Shown here: positions 15,919-24,798 of the stretch, piece by piece
Position numbering within the stretch: position 1 is the stretch's first letter
How the letters are laid out: each line of letters begins with the position of its first letter
Assembly (NCBI GenBank): GCA_021372945.1
Contig: JAJFTK010000060.1
Location: forward strand, 1 to 41,542
Length of the DNA: 41,542 bases
From: Planctomycetaceae bacterium
Lineage (GTDB): Bacteria > Planctomycetota > Phycisphaerae > Sedimentisphaerales > Anaerohalosphaeraceae
Direction of reading: 5' to 3'
The notes under the pieces: generated by a model
What the model was told of the DNA's origin: nothing
The model's input: the letters and a program-made list of their open reading frames with translations, nothing else
Databases searched by the model: none
Made by a program: the position numbers and the translations under genes

Positions 15919-15926
15919 CAGGTACC

Positions 15927-15949
15927 GCCGGCGTCCCGCCGGTATTTTT
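15927..15949 (+). terminator. Intrinsic terminator behind the SIMPL gene
   Basis: CCGGCG (15928-15933), loop TCC and CGCCGG (15937-15942) form a GC-only stem, extended by one G-T pair and followed by TATTTTT (15943-15949). Confidence 0.75.
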
Positions 15950-15971
15950 CGACTGAGCACTGTTGATTGAC

Positions 15972-16006
15972 ACTGATAACTGCTGACTGGTAACTGTCAA
16001 CTGCCG
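15972..16006. repeat. Heptamer array ACTGNNN at the end of the DUF202 gene
   Basis: The plus-strand units ACTGATA, ACTGCTG, ACTGGTA, ACTGTCA and ACTGCCG have an exact 7-base step; decayed units reach back to about 15951. The last two units overlap the 3' end of the minus-strand DUF202 gene and include its stop codon (15997-15999). Confidence 0.88.
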
Positions 16007-16293
16007 CTCGGTTTTGCTTCCTTCCTCACATACCTGATCTGCCGCGTCATGCCAATGGTCTTGCATACCCCCATAATGAAACAGACCGCCGCCGCCGCGA
16101 AAAACAGGATCGCTAGCGCCACCATCAGCGGCTGGTCATGGTAAAGGTGCATCAGCGTTCCAGCGACCACCGCCAGCGTCAATGCCGTCCGCAAGTACGA
16201 CAAAAACGTCCGCTCGTTGGCCAGCCGCGTGCGATCGATCGCCAGCTCATCCCGCAAAATCAGTTCGCTTCCCTCAAAACGTCTGTACGGCAT
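15997..16293 (-). CDS. DUF202 (YidH-like) small membrane protein
   Basis: The 98-residue product carries the family signature L-A-N-E-R-T-F-L-S-Y-L-R-T-A-L at about residues 24-38, then two further hydrophobic segments (about 40-52 and 58-78). The family is integral to the inner membrane and its function is not established. The gene follows the oxidoreductase on the same strand after a 37-base gap that is filled by a heptamer array. Its last residues (P-S-G-S) and stop codon are encoded within another such array. Confidence 0.9.
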   Translation of the reverse strand: MPYRRFEGSELILRDELAIDRTRLANERTFLSYLRTALTLAVVAGTLMHLYHDQPLMVALAILFFAAAAVCFIMGVCKTIGMTRQIRYVRKEAKPSGS

Positions 16294-16304
16294 TATGCTT
16301 CCTC

Positions 16305-16339
16305 AACTGATCACTGTTGACTGATTACTGTTAACTGAC
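16305..16339. repeat. Heptamer array between the oxidoreductase and DUF202 genes
   Basis: The units AACTGAT, CACTGTT, GACTGAT, TACTGTT and AACTGAC (plus strand, 16305-16339) keep exact 7-base spacing, with a weak 14-base alternation. The oxidoreductase stop codon (16331-16333) lies inside the array. The unit is related to that of the array at 15972-16006. Confidence 0.88.
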
Positions 16340-17653
16340 TTTATAGTCCCTGTAGCTGTGCTCGATCCACTTGGCATCCCCCGTTCCCTCTCGAAACGCG
16401 CATTGGGCCGGGTCCCACTTCATCGGCTGCCGATGCCAATAGGCCAGGTTTATCAAATGGCAGCAGATCGCCGACCGCGCCCCGACCTCTTCGTTCGTGA
16501 TCGGCCGCTGACGCGACTGCACGCATCGCAGGAAATCATCCACGTGGCTGTCTTCCACCTTATACAGCCGCACCTTGGCATCCTTCAGGTGCTCGCGCTC
16601 GACCTTCGCCAGCGTCGACTCCAGCGTCCCTTGATCCTGGCGGTCGGTCCATTTGGCGACGGTTTGCTCGCCCAGGCTGAACCAGAATTTGCCTCGATTC
16701 ACACGGATCTCGCCCAACTCGCCGAACATATGCACGCCGAAACCGTCCTTATGGATAACCTGTGTTCCGTCAGCATAAGTCAAAACCGCGCCGCGCCTGG
16801 CATCTGCCTCCGCCGGCGGCAATACCTCCACCGGCCCGCTGGCATCCATCCCCAGCGCCCACTGCGCGATGTCCAAATGATGCGCCCCCCAGTCGCACAC
16901 CATCCCGCCGCCAAATTCCTTATAATTTCGCCAGGCCGGAAAATGCTTGTGCAGCCCGCGCGGGCTCAGGACCGAGCTGTACGGCCGCATCGGCGCTGGC
17001 CCCACCCAGCGGTTCCAATCCAGCCCCGGCTCCATCGGCTCTTCCGGCAGGTCGCACGGTATCGCCGGGTCGCCAAAGCTGCACTCGATCAGGCTGATCT
17101 TGCCGATAGCCCCGTTCCGCGCCAGCTCGCACGCTACGCGAAACTCTCGCATGGACCGCTGCATCGAACCCGTCTGCAAGACGCGCCCCTGCGCGCCGAC
17201 CTCTTTCATCACATCGATAGCCTCGCGAATATCATGCGTCAGCGGCTTCTCGCAATACACGTCCTTGCCCGCCCGAAGCGCCGCCAGCGTTTGGATCGCG
17301 TGCCAATGGTCCGGCGTGGCGATGCATACCGCGTCCACGTACGGCTGCGCCAGCAGTTCCTCAAAATCCACGAACGCCTTGCACATCGGCTTGCCTTGGT
17401 CCGGATGGTCCTTGTAGTAGGCCTCGACCTTTTGCCGCGCATCTTCCCGCCGCGTCCGGTCCACGTCGCACACCGCCACCACCTGTGTCCGCGGCAAAAA
17501 CATATTCATCAACCCCCGGCTTTGCACCCCCATCCCAATAAACCCCATCCGAATCCGGTCGCGCGGTGCACTTGCCGCCGCCCAAGACATCCCGCTTACA
17601 ACAAACGGCGCTGCCGCCGCACCCTTCAAAAACACCCGTCGCGTACTATTCAT
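16331..17653 (-). CDS. Gfo/Idh/MocA-family oxidoreductase with a twin-arginine signal
   Basis: The 440-residue product starts with T-R-R-V-F-L-K and a hydrophobic segment, a Tat signal, so it should be exported folded with its cofactor. The Rossmann motif (M-G-F-I-G-M-G-V-Q) follows at about residue 36, and the C-E-K-P catalytic Lys motif at about 134. In the second domain, G-G-M-V-C-D-W-G-A-H-H-L-D-I marks the usual active-site region. Members oxidise or isomerise sugars and related polyols with NAD(P); the substrate cannot be read from the sequence. Exported versions are common in planctomycetes and related bacteria that degrade complex glycans. No transport or glycosidase genes are adjacent. 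Confidence 0.92.
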   Translation of the reverse strand: MNSTRRVFLKGAAAAPFVVSGMSWAAASAPRDRIRMGFIGMGVQSRGLMNMFLPRTQVVAVCDVDRTRREDARQKVEAYYKDHPDQGKPMCKAFVDFEELLAQPYVDAVCIATPDHWHAIQTLAALRAGKDVYCEKPLTHDIREAIDVMKEVGAQGRVLQTGSMQRSMREFRVACELARNGAIGKISLIECSFGDPAIPCDLPEEPMEPGLDWNRWVGPAPMRPYSSVLSPRGLHKHFPAWRNYKEFGGGMVCDWGAHHLDIAQWALGMDASGPVEVLPPAEADARRGAVLTYADGTQVIHKDGFGVHMFGELGEIRVNRGKFWFSLGEQTVAKWTDRQDQGTLESTLAKVEREHLKDAKVRLYKVEDSHVDDFLRCVQSRQRPITNEEVGARSAICCHLINLAYWHRQPMKWDPAQCAFREGTGDAKWIEHSYRDYKVS

Positions 17654-17675
17654 CCTGCATCCCCATTTCTCAACC

Positions 17676-17696
17676 TATAATTTAAAATTTACAATC
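17676..17696. repeat. Short heptamer array in front of the oxidoreductase gene
   Basis: TATAATT, TAAAATT and TACAATC stand in exact 7-base register (17676-17696), about 20 bases upstream of the minus-strand start codon. With only three units this array is the weakest of the group. Confidence 0.5.
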
Positions 17697-18302
17697 GACC
17701 GCCCCCATCCTACCCGTCCACTCGAATTCTTCAAGTTAAAAAGTAGGCGGCATATCTCTTAGAAGATTGACCTTGCGTGTGTATCGCAGACATCGGTCCA
17801 AATTCGTTCAATGGCCTCGGAATGGCTCGATGGAACAAGGTAGTCCCGCCGAATTCCCGCTGCCTGCGTGGTCCGCATGATCGCACGGATTCAGGAATAA
17901 GTACAAGCGTTATCGGTAGATGATTCGCAGAGGCTTACACAAAGCGTGAGCGTTTGATCGGAAAAACTAAAAAGGAAGGGAAGAAGGCTAAACGTCAGAC
18001 ACTATTTTGTGTAACATCTTTGTTTGCCAAAACTTATGAATCCTCTTTTTGTTTTTACCATTCACTTCCGTATCCTTGCAGCCTTTTCTGGCGGCCAGTC
18101 TTTTCTCATTCCTGGTTCTTGGGTTCCTGGGTTCTTGATTCTTAGCTCAGATTTTGTCTTCTCCGCTGATCCTGGCAGACAAGAAAATCCAATCGTTGGC
18201 AGGTCGGCTGTTTTCAGTTGCATTTGGGGCGGATTTACCGTAAATTATTCGCTCTTGAAAGAACAAATAAGATGAACTTACAACACAAAGAAAGGAATAC
18301 TC
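17697..18302. other. Long intergenic region without a convincing gene
   Basis: About 600 bases separate the oxidoreductase from thx. Short open frames on both strands (for example 17954-18145 plus, and a 37-codon minus-strand frame at about 17770-17880) lack ribosome-binding sites and recognisable motifs. The base composition is lower in GC than the flanking genes around 17940-18060. A heptamer-like array sits at 18109-18145. A weak -35-like TTGAAA lies at 18254-18259 upstream of thx, without a clear -10 box. Confidence 0.5.
18109..18145. repeat. Heptamer/octamer array upstream of thx
   Basis: The units TTCCTGG, TTCTTGGG, TTCCTGGG, TTCTTGA and TTCTTAG repeat with steps of 7, 8, 8 and 7 bases (18109-18145). 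It resembles the exact heptamer arrays elsewhere in the window but has slipped register. Confidence 0.65.
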
Positions 18303-18455
18303 ATGGGTCGAGGTGACAAACGAACAGCCAAAGGCAAGCGTACTCGCGCATCGTTCGGCAATTCCAGAGGCCGCGAAAAACTCAAGGCCCGCGCCCGCAA
18401 GGCCGCGATGCCCAAGCCGGCGGCCAAGCCCGCCGCCGAAACGCCTACCGCCTAG
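18303..18455 (+). CDS. bTHX-type 30S ribosomal protein
   Basis: An ATG at 18303, preceded by AAAGGA, opens a 50-residue very basic product beginning M-G-R-G-D-K-R-T-A-K-G-K. This is the hallmark of the THX (bS31) proteins, which bind at the top of the 30S head and stabilise folded 16S rRNA. The core is the first 25 or so residues. The C-terminal half, rich in Ala, Lys and Pro, is an extension compared with the short Thermus form. A strong terminator follows 27 bases after the stop codon. It is probably expressed alone or with limited readthrough into nspC. Confidence 0.82.
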   Translation: MGRGDKRTAKGKRTRASFGNSRGREKLKARARKAAMPKPAAKPAAETPTA

Positions 18456-18482
18456 GCTTTTTGAGCTTTGATAAACCGCAGC

Positions 18483-18518
18483 AAGTCCCATCTTCAGCGA
18501 CACTGAAGGGGACTTTTT
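18483..18518 (+). terminator. Intrinsic terminator between thx and nspC
   Basis: AAGTCCC (18483-18489) pairs with GGGACTT (18509-18515), and inside it CTTCAG (18492-18497) pairs with CTGAAG (18503-18508), with a two-base bulge and a 5-base loop. The run of T ends at 18518, only 14 bases before the nspC start codon, so it may act as an attenuator for nspC. Confidence 0.85.
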
Positions 18519-18532
18519 GCTTTGAGGGCGAT

Positions 18533-19678
<1,146 letters not shown>

Positions 19679-19881
19679 CGTTCTGTTTTGTCATCCCGCA
19701 GACTTGCGATTAACAACAGCTTTATCGGACCACGCATCCGGTATGCGAAAACCTTTCCTGTTTTTTGACCCGCGCGAGGTTGTTTCTTAAATTTTACTGG
19801 GACTTTACCTGCAATTTTTCCGCTGCACGCGGAACGGCGTTAACTGGAAAGCCGATTGTGACGACTTAAAAAACGAAATAT

Positions 19882-19929
19882 CGCCTAGGATGTCGTGCTT
19901 TCAATTGGGAAAAGAAAGCATCCGCGGCG
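19882..19929 (+). promoter_or_regulatory. Structured leader directly before pilM
   Basis: A long hairpin can form just upstream of the pilM ribosome-binding site. CGCC (19882-19885) pairs with GGCG (19926-19929), GGAT (19888-19891) with ATCC (19920-19923), and GCTTTC (19897-19902) with GAAAGC (19914-19919). A 2x2 internal loop, a 5-base bulge and an 11-base terminal loop complete it. The 14 paired bases make chance unlikely. I do not recognise a known riboswitch class. The rest of 19679-19881 shows no gene; a small CGCAT/ATGCG hairpin at 19733-19747 could be a weak nspC terminator. Confidence 0.5.
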
Positions 19930-19945
19930 GCTCAAGGGATATGAC

Positions 19946-20923
19946 ATGTTCAATCTGAACCAGAAAAAGCTGTGCCCGATCGGAGTGGACCTGGGAAGCG
20001 GTTACCTGCGCATGGCGCAGCTCGGGCTCAACGGCCACCAGCCCTTTTTGCACGCGGCCGGTCTGCGTCAAAAACCGGCCGAGATCCCGGCCCGCACTCC
20101 CGCCTGGCAGCGATGGGCCATCGATGCGGTCAAACAGATCAGCCATGAGGCTCCATTCAAGGGCCAAGCCATTATTACGTCTTTGCCTTCCGATGACGTC
20201 TTTATCGATCCCATCAAAGTGCCTCGCGCCTCGCTGGAACGGATCGAGCAGATTCTTCCTCAGAAGATCCAAAAGCGTCTGCCTTTCTCGGCGGAGAATG
20301 CGATGTTCCAGCATGTTGTGGTGGATAACAAAAATGAAAAGAGCGGCTCGGAAGTGACGGTCCTGGCGATCGCGACCGCCCGGGAAGCCATCGAACGCCA
20401 TCTGGCGATTTATGAACGGGCTCAGTTGGATGTGGTCGGCATCAGCATCTGGCCCATGGCTATGATTCGCAGCTTCACCAATTTCTTCTGCCGCCGCCAG
20501 AACGAGCAAAATACCGTGGCGATCCTGCTGGACGTGGGAACAAATCACTCCAACGTGGTCATTACGCGAGGGTCCGACCTGCTTTTTGCGCGGGTCATGT
20601 CCATCGGATACACGCAACTGGAACAGGGACAAATGGTTCAGCGGCTCTTTTCCGAGATCGACGTCTGCGTGCGTTATTTTGAGGAAAGCGGCATCGCCCT
20701 GCGGATCGAACGCATGATCTTCCTGGCCGGCTGCGGTACAACGCCTGCGCTCTGTGAGAAAGTCGCCGAGCTGGCGCAGAAAATGCAGATCCCCGCGCAG
20801 ATCGGGGACGTTCTTAACGCGATCGAGATGAACCGGGGGCCCCAGTGCCTTCTGGATCGCAGAAACAGCAAGGTCGATTGGGCCACCACGTTTGGGTTGA
20901 GCCTGGAAGGCTTGAAAAATTAA
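19946..20923 (+). CDS. pilM: Type IV pilus/type II secretion assembly ATPase-fold protein PilM
   Basis: PilM is a cytoplasmic actin-fold protein that links PilN to the motor ATPases. The 325-residue product begins near I-G-V-D-L-G-S-G-Y-L, the phosphate-1 motif of the fold. L-L-D-V-G-T-N-H-S-N is the second nucleotide motif, and a L-A-G-C-G-T element follows near residue 258. ATG 19946 is chosen because AAGGG lies 8 bases upstream; an earlier in-frame ATG at 19895 would lie inside the leader hairpin. It opens a nine-gene operon on the plus strand. Confidence 0.9.
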   Translation: MFNLNQKKLCPIGVDLGSGYLRMAQLGLNGHQPFLHAAGLRQKPAEIPARTPAWQRWAIDAVKQISHEAPFKGQAIITSLPSDDVFIDPIKVPRASLERIEQILPQKIQKRLPFSAENAMFQHVVVDNKNEKSGSEVTVLAIATAREAIERHLAIYERAQLDVVGISIWPMAMIRSFTNFFCRRQNEQNTVAILLDVGTNHSNVVITRGSDLLFARVMSIGYTQLEQGQMVQRLFSEIDVCVRYFEESGIALRIERMIFLAGCGTTPALCEKVAELAQKMQIPAQIGDVLNAIEMNRGPQCLLDRRNSKVDWATTFGLSLEGLKN

Positions 20924-20935
20924 GGAAGAACGATT

Positions 20936-21637
20936 ATGGCAACGATTAATTTTGTTCCTGACGATTACCTGCAGCAGCGGCAATCCAGCCGTGCCAACGT
21001 GCTCTACCTGATGATGCTTACGGCAATGATCGGCGCCATCGGCGTGACGTTCGGATTTATTAAAATGCGCCAAAAGGCCGTGCTGTCCGAACTGGAGCAG
21101 CTCGACCTCAGAATGAAACAGACACAGCAGCAGTTGGCCGAACTTGAGCAGCTTGAGAAACAGCGCGTCACGATGATGAAGACGATGGTGACGACGGCCG
21201 AACTGCTGGAACCCATCCCTCGCAGCGTTCTGCTGGCCAGCCTGACCAACAATCTTCCTTCCGGCGCATCGCTTGTCGAATTTAAGCTTCAGGAAAAAGA
21301 GATTACGGTGGCCCGGCCCGCCGCTCAAGCGCCCGCCAGTCAGTACCAGGCCAAGGCCGCGGCGCCAACGAAACAGCCCAGTCAGCCGACCACCACGGTG
21401 GAAAGCTCTCTTGATATCCGAGGCATCGCGCCCAGCGATATCCAAGTCGCCTCGTATATCGCCCGGCTGAGCAGCTCCATCCTCTTCGACCAGGTGGCCC
21501 TCGTCGAATCGAAAGAAGAGGAGATCGAAGGCCTCAAGTTTCGTCAGTTCCGCCTGAGCGCGGTGCTCAAGCCCAACCTGACCCTTTCGAAAGACGATAT
21601 TGATTCGATCCGCAAGACGCAGCAGGAACTCCTCTAG
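20936..21637 (+). CDS. pilN: PilN-like inner-membrane platform protein
   Basis: The 233-residue product opens with A-T-I-N-F-V-P-D-D-Y, which matches the conserved N-terminal motif I-N-L-x-P by which PilN binds PilM. One membrane segment follows (about residues 21-42), then a coiled coil (about 43-80) and a ferredoxin-like periplasmic domain. That domain is interrupted by a Gln/Ala/Pro-rich insert at about residues 120-155. The start is 12 bases after the pilM stop. Sequence similarity in this family is low, so the call rests largely on architecture and position. Confidence 0.82.
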   Translation: MATINFVPDDYLQQRQSSRANVLYLMMLTAMIGAIGVTFGFIKMRQKAVLSELEQLDLRMKQTQQQLAELEQLEKQRVTMMKTMVTTAELLEPIPRSVLLASLTNNLPSGASLVEFKLQEKEITVARPAAQAPASQYQAKAAAPTKQPSQPTTTVESSLDIRGIAPSDIQVASYIARLSSSILFDQVALVESKEEEIEGLKFRQFRLSAVLKPNLTLSKDDIDSIRKTQQELL

Positions 21638-21657
21638 CGGGCAGAAAGGATTATCTT

Positions 21658-22197
21658 ATGAATAGCAGTATTCGACATGTCATCTTTTTCGTCCTGATCA
21701 TCGGGATGGCGTACGTGTCCTGGACCTACATGATCAAGCCGGCCAACGCGGACCTTAAAAAACAGCGCAGCGACATGGAAGAAAAACGCGCCAAGCTCAA
21801 CAAGCTGGATCAGGCGACCGCGACCACGTCCGCCGAAAGCGTCGGCGAACAGCTCAAAAAGATCGAAGAAGCGATCCGCGTCTTTGAAAGCAAGCTGCCC
21901 CCCAGCAGCGAGATCCACACGGTGCTGGAGAATGTGACGCTGATTGCCCAGCGGCACGGGCTGACTCCCAAGACCATTCGAACCCAAAAGAACAAGGTCA
22001 ACCGGGGCTATATCGAGCAGCCCATTGAAATGGAGCTGGACGGCAATTTCAATGCCTACTATGCCTTCCTGCTCGAACTTGAGAAAATGGACCGCATCAC
22101 CAAGATCCGTGAGCTGAATCTTAAGAAGAAAGACAATGAAGAGGGCCAGACTCAATCCAAGTTCGTCATGAGCATCTTCTTCCAGAGCGCGGCCTAG
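21658..22197 (+). CDS. pilO: PilO-like inner-membrane platform protein
   Basis: The 179-residue product has one N-terminal membrane segment (about residues 7-23), a coiled coil (about 30-75) and a small alpha/beta domain. That domain includes L-P-P-S-S-E-I-H-T-V-L-E and a following A-Q-R-H-G-L, the usual opening of the PilO ferredoxin-like fold. It pairs with PilN in type IV pilus and type II systems. The gene lies 20 bases behind pilN. Size and order match the family. Confidence 0.82.
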   Translation: MNSSIRHVIFFVLIIGMAYVSWTYMIKPANADLKKQRSDMEEKRAKLNKLDQATATTSAESVGEQLKKIEEAIRVFESKLPPSSEIHTVLENVTLIAQRHGLTPKTIRTQKNKVNRGYIEQPIEMELDGNFNAYYAFLLELEKMDRITKIRELNLKKKDNEEGQTQSKFVMSIFFQSAA

Positions 22198-22223
22198 GTC
22201 CAAACCTTTAGCGGAGTCAATCT

Positions 22224-22874
22224 ATGTTATCCTACTTAAAAGATGCCAATCCGATGCCTGCCGGCGCTGAGACGAAGGATCAGCCGGCTCCCTTGAGCGG
22301 ACCCGATGACTATCTGACCGTAGCCGGGCACGGCAAAAAACTCAAACAGAGCACAATGTTGTTGGCGGTGCTTTTTGTGCTCGGAGCGGCCGTGGTGTGG
22401 TTCATGATCAAAAAAACCGGGCCGATCGCCGCCAACGCCGCGCCTTCGTCCGATCAGCTTCAGATCGACCAGGCGCTGGCGCAACTGGAAACGATGAAGC
22501 GAGAAATGGACACGCAAATGAACGCGGTGGTGGGCCGCTTCTATCAGTTCGCCAACGTCAACCAGATCGGCGTCAACGAATTGAAAAAGAATCCCTTCTG
22601 CCGTGAATACAATTTCGGACCCTTGGCGCAAGAGTCCGACGCGCCGGCCCTTCGCGAGCAGCAGCAGGGCCGTCTGATGGCTGAGGCCCTGGCCCTGACC
22701 AGCGGCCTGGAGCTATGGTCCGTAACGTCCACGCCCAAGGGCATGTGCTGCATGATCGGCGAGAAGGTGCTCTACGTGGATGACATGTTCGGTGAACTGA
22801 CCGTCCAGTCGATTGAACAAAAGCGCGTCGTTTTAAATTACAAAGGCATTCCAGTGGAATTGACCATCGAATGA
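22224..22874 (+). CDS. PilP/GspC-like bitopic protein with a secretin-contact domain
   Basis: The 216-residue product has a soluble N-terminal tail of about 45 residues with a Pro-rich start. One membrane segment follows (about 46-64), then a helical stretch, and a C-terminal beta domain from about residue 155 (L-T-S-G-L-E-L-W-S-V-T-S-T, V-L-Y-V-D-D-M-F-G). This layout, and the I-G-E-K-V-L...V-L-N-Y-K-G-I-P strand pattern, fit the homology region of GspC and PilP proteins that bind the secretin. It has no lipobox, so it is more like GspC than like lipoprotein PilP. Its stop overlaps the pilB start (ATGA). Confidence 0.65.
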   Translation: MLSYLKDANPMPAGAETKDQPAPLSGPDDYLTVAGHGKKLKQSTMLLAVLFVLGAAVVWFMIKKTGPIAANAAPSSDQLQIDQALAQLETMKREMDTQMNAVVGRFYQFANVNQIGVNELKKNPFCREYNFGPLAQESDAPALREQQQGRLMAEALALTSGLELWSVTSTPKGMCCMIGEKVLYVDDMFGELTVQSIEQKRVVLNYKGIPVELTIE

Positions 22875-24754
22875 AACGAATCTTCGGAAAAAAAACAGAG
22901 CGGCAGGCGAATGATCCCGCCCCCGGCATCATCGAGCTGGATGCGGGGCAGACCGAACTAGCGCCCGGACTGCGCAATCTCTACAGTCCTCAGCTTACCA
23001 CCAAGTCGCGCATGCGCGACCTGGCCGATATGCTGTGCGAACTGACCGCGGTAACCTCGGAGCAGGTCGCCCAGATCCGCGAAGAGCTTCGCACGGCGAA
23101 CACCGATATCGAAACGCTTGCCGCCGGCAAATACAACGTTGCCAAGGAAACCATCCTCGAGGCCAAGGCGCGTCTGTACGGCTATGAATTCAAACGCCTT
23201 ACGCCCGAGCAAGTCGATAAGAAGGCGTTCGCGCTGCTCGATATCAAGGTCATTCGCACCTCGTTCCTGATGCCCGTGCGAATCAAAGAGAATGGCGTTC
23301 TGCTGCTGGCGACCACGCAGCCCTCGAACGTCTTTGCGATCGATGATGTCAAGCGGCAGACGAACATGGATATTGACGTGATTGTCTGCCCCCAGGAGGA
23401 CATCGAGAAGGTCTGTGAATCGCTGGACGACACCAAGTTCGACTATAACGTCGAAGAATTCGTGACCCAGATGGACGACGTGGAACTGGTGCAGGACAGC
23501 GAAGAAGACGTGGAGGACCTGGAGAAGAGCGCAGGCGAGTCCCCCGTCATCAAATTCGTGAACTATGTGATCAGCCATTCGCTCCATCAGGGAGCCAGTG
23601 ATATTCACATCGAACCCAAGGAAAAATTTACCAAGATCCGCTACCGCATCGATGGCGTCCTGTTCGATACCATGCAGGCGCCCGCGAAAATGCACGCCGC
23701 CCTGGTCTCGCGTCTCAAGATCATGGCCAACCTTGACATTTCCGAGCGCCGCATCCCCCAGGACGGCAAGATCGCGGTGATCATGGGCGGGCGCGGCGTC
23801 GATTTGCGCGTCTCGGTGCTGCCCACCAGCCATGGCGAAAAGGTCGTCATTCGGCTGCTGGACAGCAAGAGCATCATGATCAGCCTCGACAAGACCGGCA
23901 TGCAGCCTCGCATCCTGGAGGCCTTTCGTCAGCAGATCGCTCTGCCCCACGGCATTCTGCTCGTAACCGGTCCCACGGGCAGCGGCAAGAGCACGACCCT
24001 TTATTCGGCGCTGGCCCAGATGGACAGTACGACCATGAACGTTTCGACCGTCGAGGACCCTGTCGAATACAACCTGGAATTCTGCAACCAGGTCCAGGTC
24101 AATGAAAAGGCCGGCCTGACGTTTTCGGGCGCCCTGCGCTCCCTCTTGCGACAGGACCCTGATATCATGATGATCGGCGAGATTCGCGACCAGGAAACCG
24201 CGCGAATCGCGGTGCAGGCGGCGCTCACCGGCCACCTGGTGCTTTCGACGCTGCACACCAACGATGCGCCCAGCAGCATCTCGCGCCTGGTGAATATCGG
24301 CATCGAACCTTACCTGATCGCCGCCTCGCTCAACGGGATCCTGGCCCAGCGGCTCGTCCGCCGGATCTGCAGCAATTGCAAAGAGCCTTTCACCGCGCCC
24401 GACAGCCTCCGCAAATATCTCGAGGCCGGCGGCATCCAGCCCAGCGAGTTGATGCACGGCAAAGGCTGCGACCAGTGCCGCAACAGCGGCTATTCCGGCC
24501 GATGCGGGATCCATGAATTACTCATCGTGGATGATGACTTCCGGCGCATTATCAATGTCGATGCCTCCGTCAATAGTGTGCGCGATGCGTTCCGCAAAAC
24601 AGGCTGGCCCAATCTTTTTGAAGACGGTCTGGGCAAGGTCAAGAACGGTGTCACGACCATCGAGGAGATCCTGCGCGTCGCCGAGGTCGCCGATGCGGCG
24701 GATATCGCCCTGGCCGCGGGGCAATCGAAAACACCGACAAACACGCAGGGCTAG
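22871..24754 (+). CDS. pilB: PilB/GspE assembly ATPase
   Basis: This hexameric cytoplasmic ATPase powers pilus or pseudopilus extension. The 627-residue product has an N-terminal GspE-type domain (about residues 60-215). Then comes the ATPase core with Walker A G-P-T-G-S-G-K-S at 367-374, the Asp box near E-D-P-V-E-Y at 395-400, and Walker B in Q-D-P-D-I-M-M-I-G-E. A zinc-binding pair C-S-N-C and C-D-Q-C lies near 500 and 535. It has an unusual acidic linker at about 200-220. The start overlaps the preceding gene by four bases. The adjacent pilT argues for a type IV pilus assignment. Confidence 0.94.
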   Translation: MKRIFGKKTERQANDPAPGIIELDAGQTELAPGLRNLYSPQLTTKSRMRDLADMLCELTAVTSEQVAQIREELRTANTDIETLAAGKYNVAKETILEAKARLYGYEFKRLTPEQVDKKAFALLDIKVIRTSFLMPVRIKENGVLLLATTQPSNVFAIDDVKRQTNMDIDVIVCPQEDIEKVCESLDDTKFDYNVEEFVTQMDDVELVQDSEEDVEDLEKSAGESPVIKFVNYVISHSLHQGASDIHIEPKEKFTKIRYRIDGVLFDTMQAPAKMHAALVSRLKIMANLDISERRIPQDGKIAVIMGGRGVDLRVSVLPTSHGEKVVIRLLDSKSIMISLDKTGMQPRILEAFRQQIALPHGILLVTGPTGSGKSTTLYSALAQMDSTTMNVSTVEDPVEYNLEFCNQVQVNEKAGLTFSGALRSLLRQDPDIMMIGEIRDQETARIAVQAALTGHLVLSTLHTNDAPSSISRLVNIGIEPYLIAASLNGILAQRLVRRICSNCKEPFTAPDSLRKYLEAGGIQPSELMHGKGCDQCRNSGYSGRCGIHELLIVDDDFRRIINVDASVNSVRDAFRKTGWPNLFEDGLGKVKNGVTTIEEILRVAEVADAADIALAAGQSKTPTNTQG

Positions 24755-24798
24755 GACAGGTTTGTCAATGGGCAGGTTAAACTACCAGAGGATTTAAA

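Noticed and set aside
15109..15960. Minus-strand frame antisense to the SIMPL gene
   Set aside because: The product is a Gly/Asp/Leu-rich reverse-frame artefact and it crosses the terminator at 15927-15949.
16358..17680. Plus-strand frame of 440 codons antisense to the oxidoreductase
   Set aside because: It mirrors the real gene almost end to end and shows no domain features.
17954..18275. Two small plus-strand frames in the long intergenic region
   Set aside because: They run through the heptamer-like array, have no ribosome-binding site and give low-complexity Ser/Phe-rich products.
19795..19895. Possible sigma54 promoter upstream of pilM
   Set aside because: The best candidate (GG-N10-GT near 19846-19859) lacks the required GC at -12.
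19901..21445. Long open frame on the minus strand across pilM and pilN (514 codons)
   Set aside because: It lies antisense to two genes with clear family motifs, and its product is His/Arg/Gly-rich without any recognisable motif. Such frames are a codon-bias shadow.
22958..24514. Long minus-strand frame antisense to pilB (518 codons)
   Set aside because: pilB carries all ATPase motifs on the plus strand; the antisense frame has no signal peptide, motif or ribosome-binding site.
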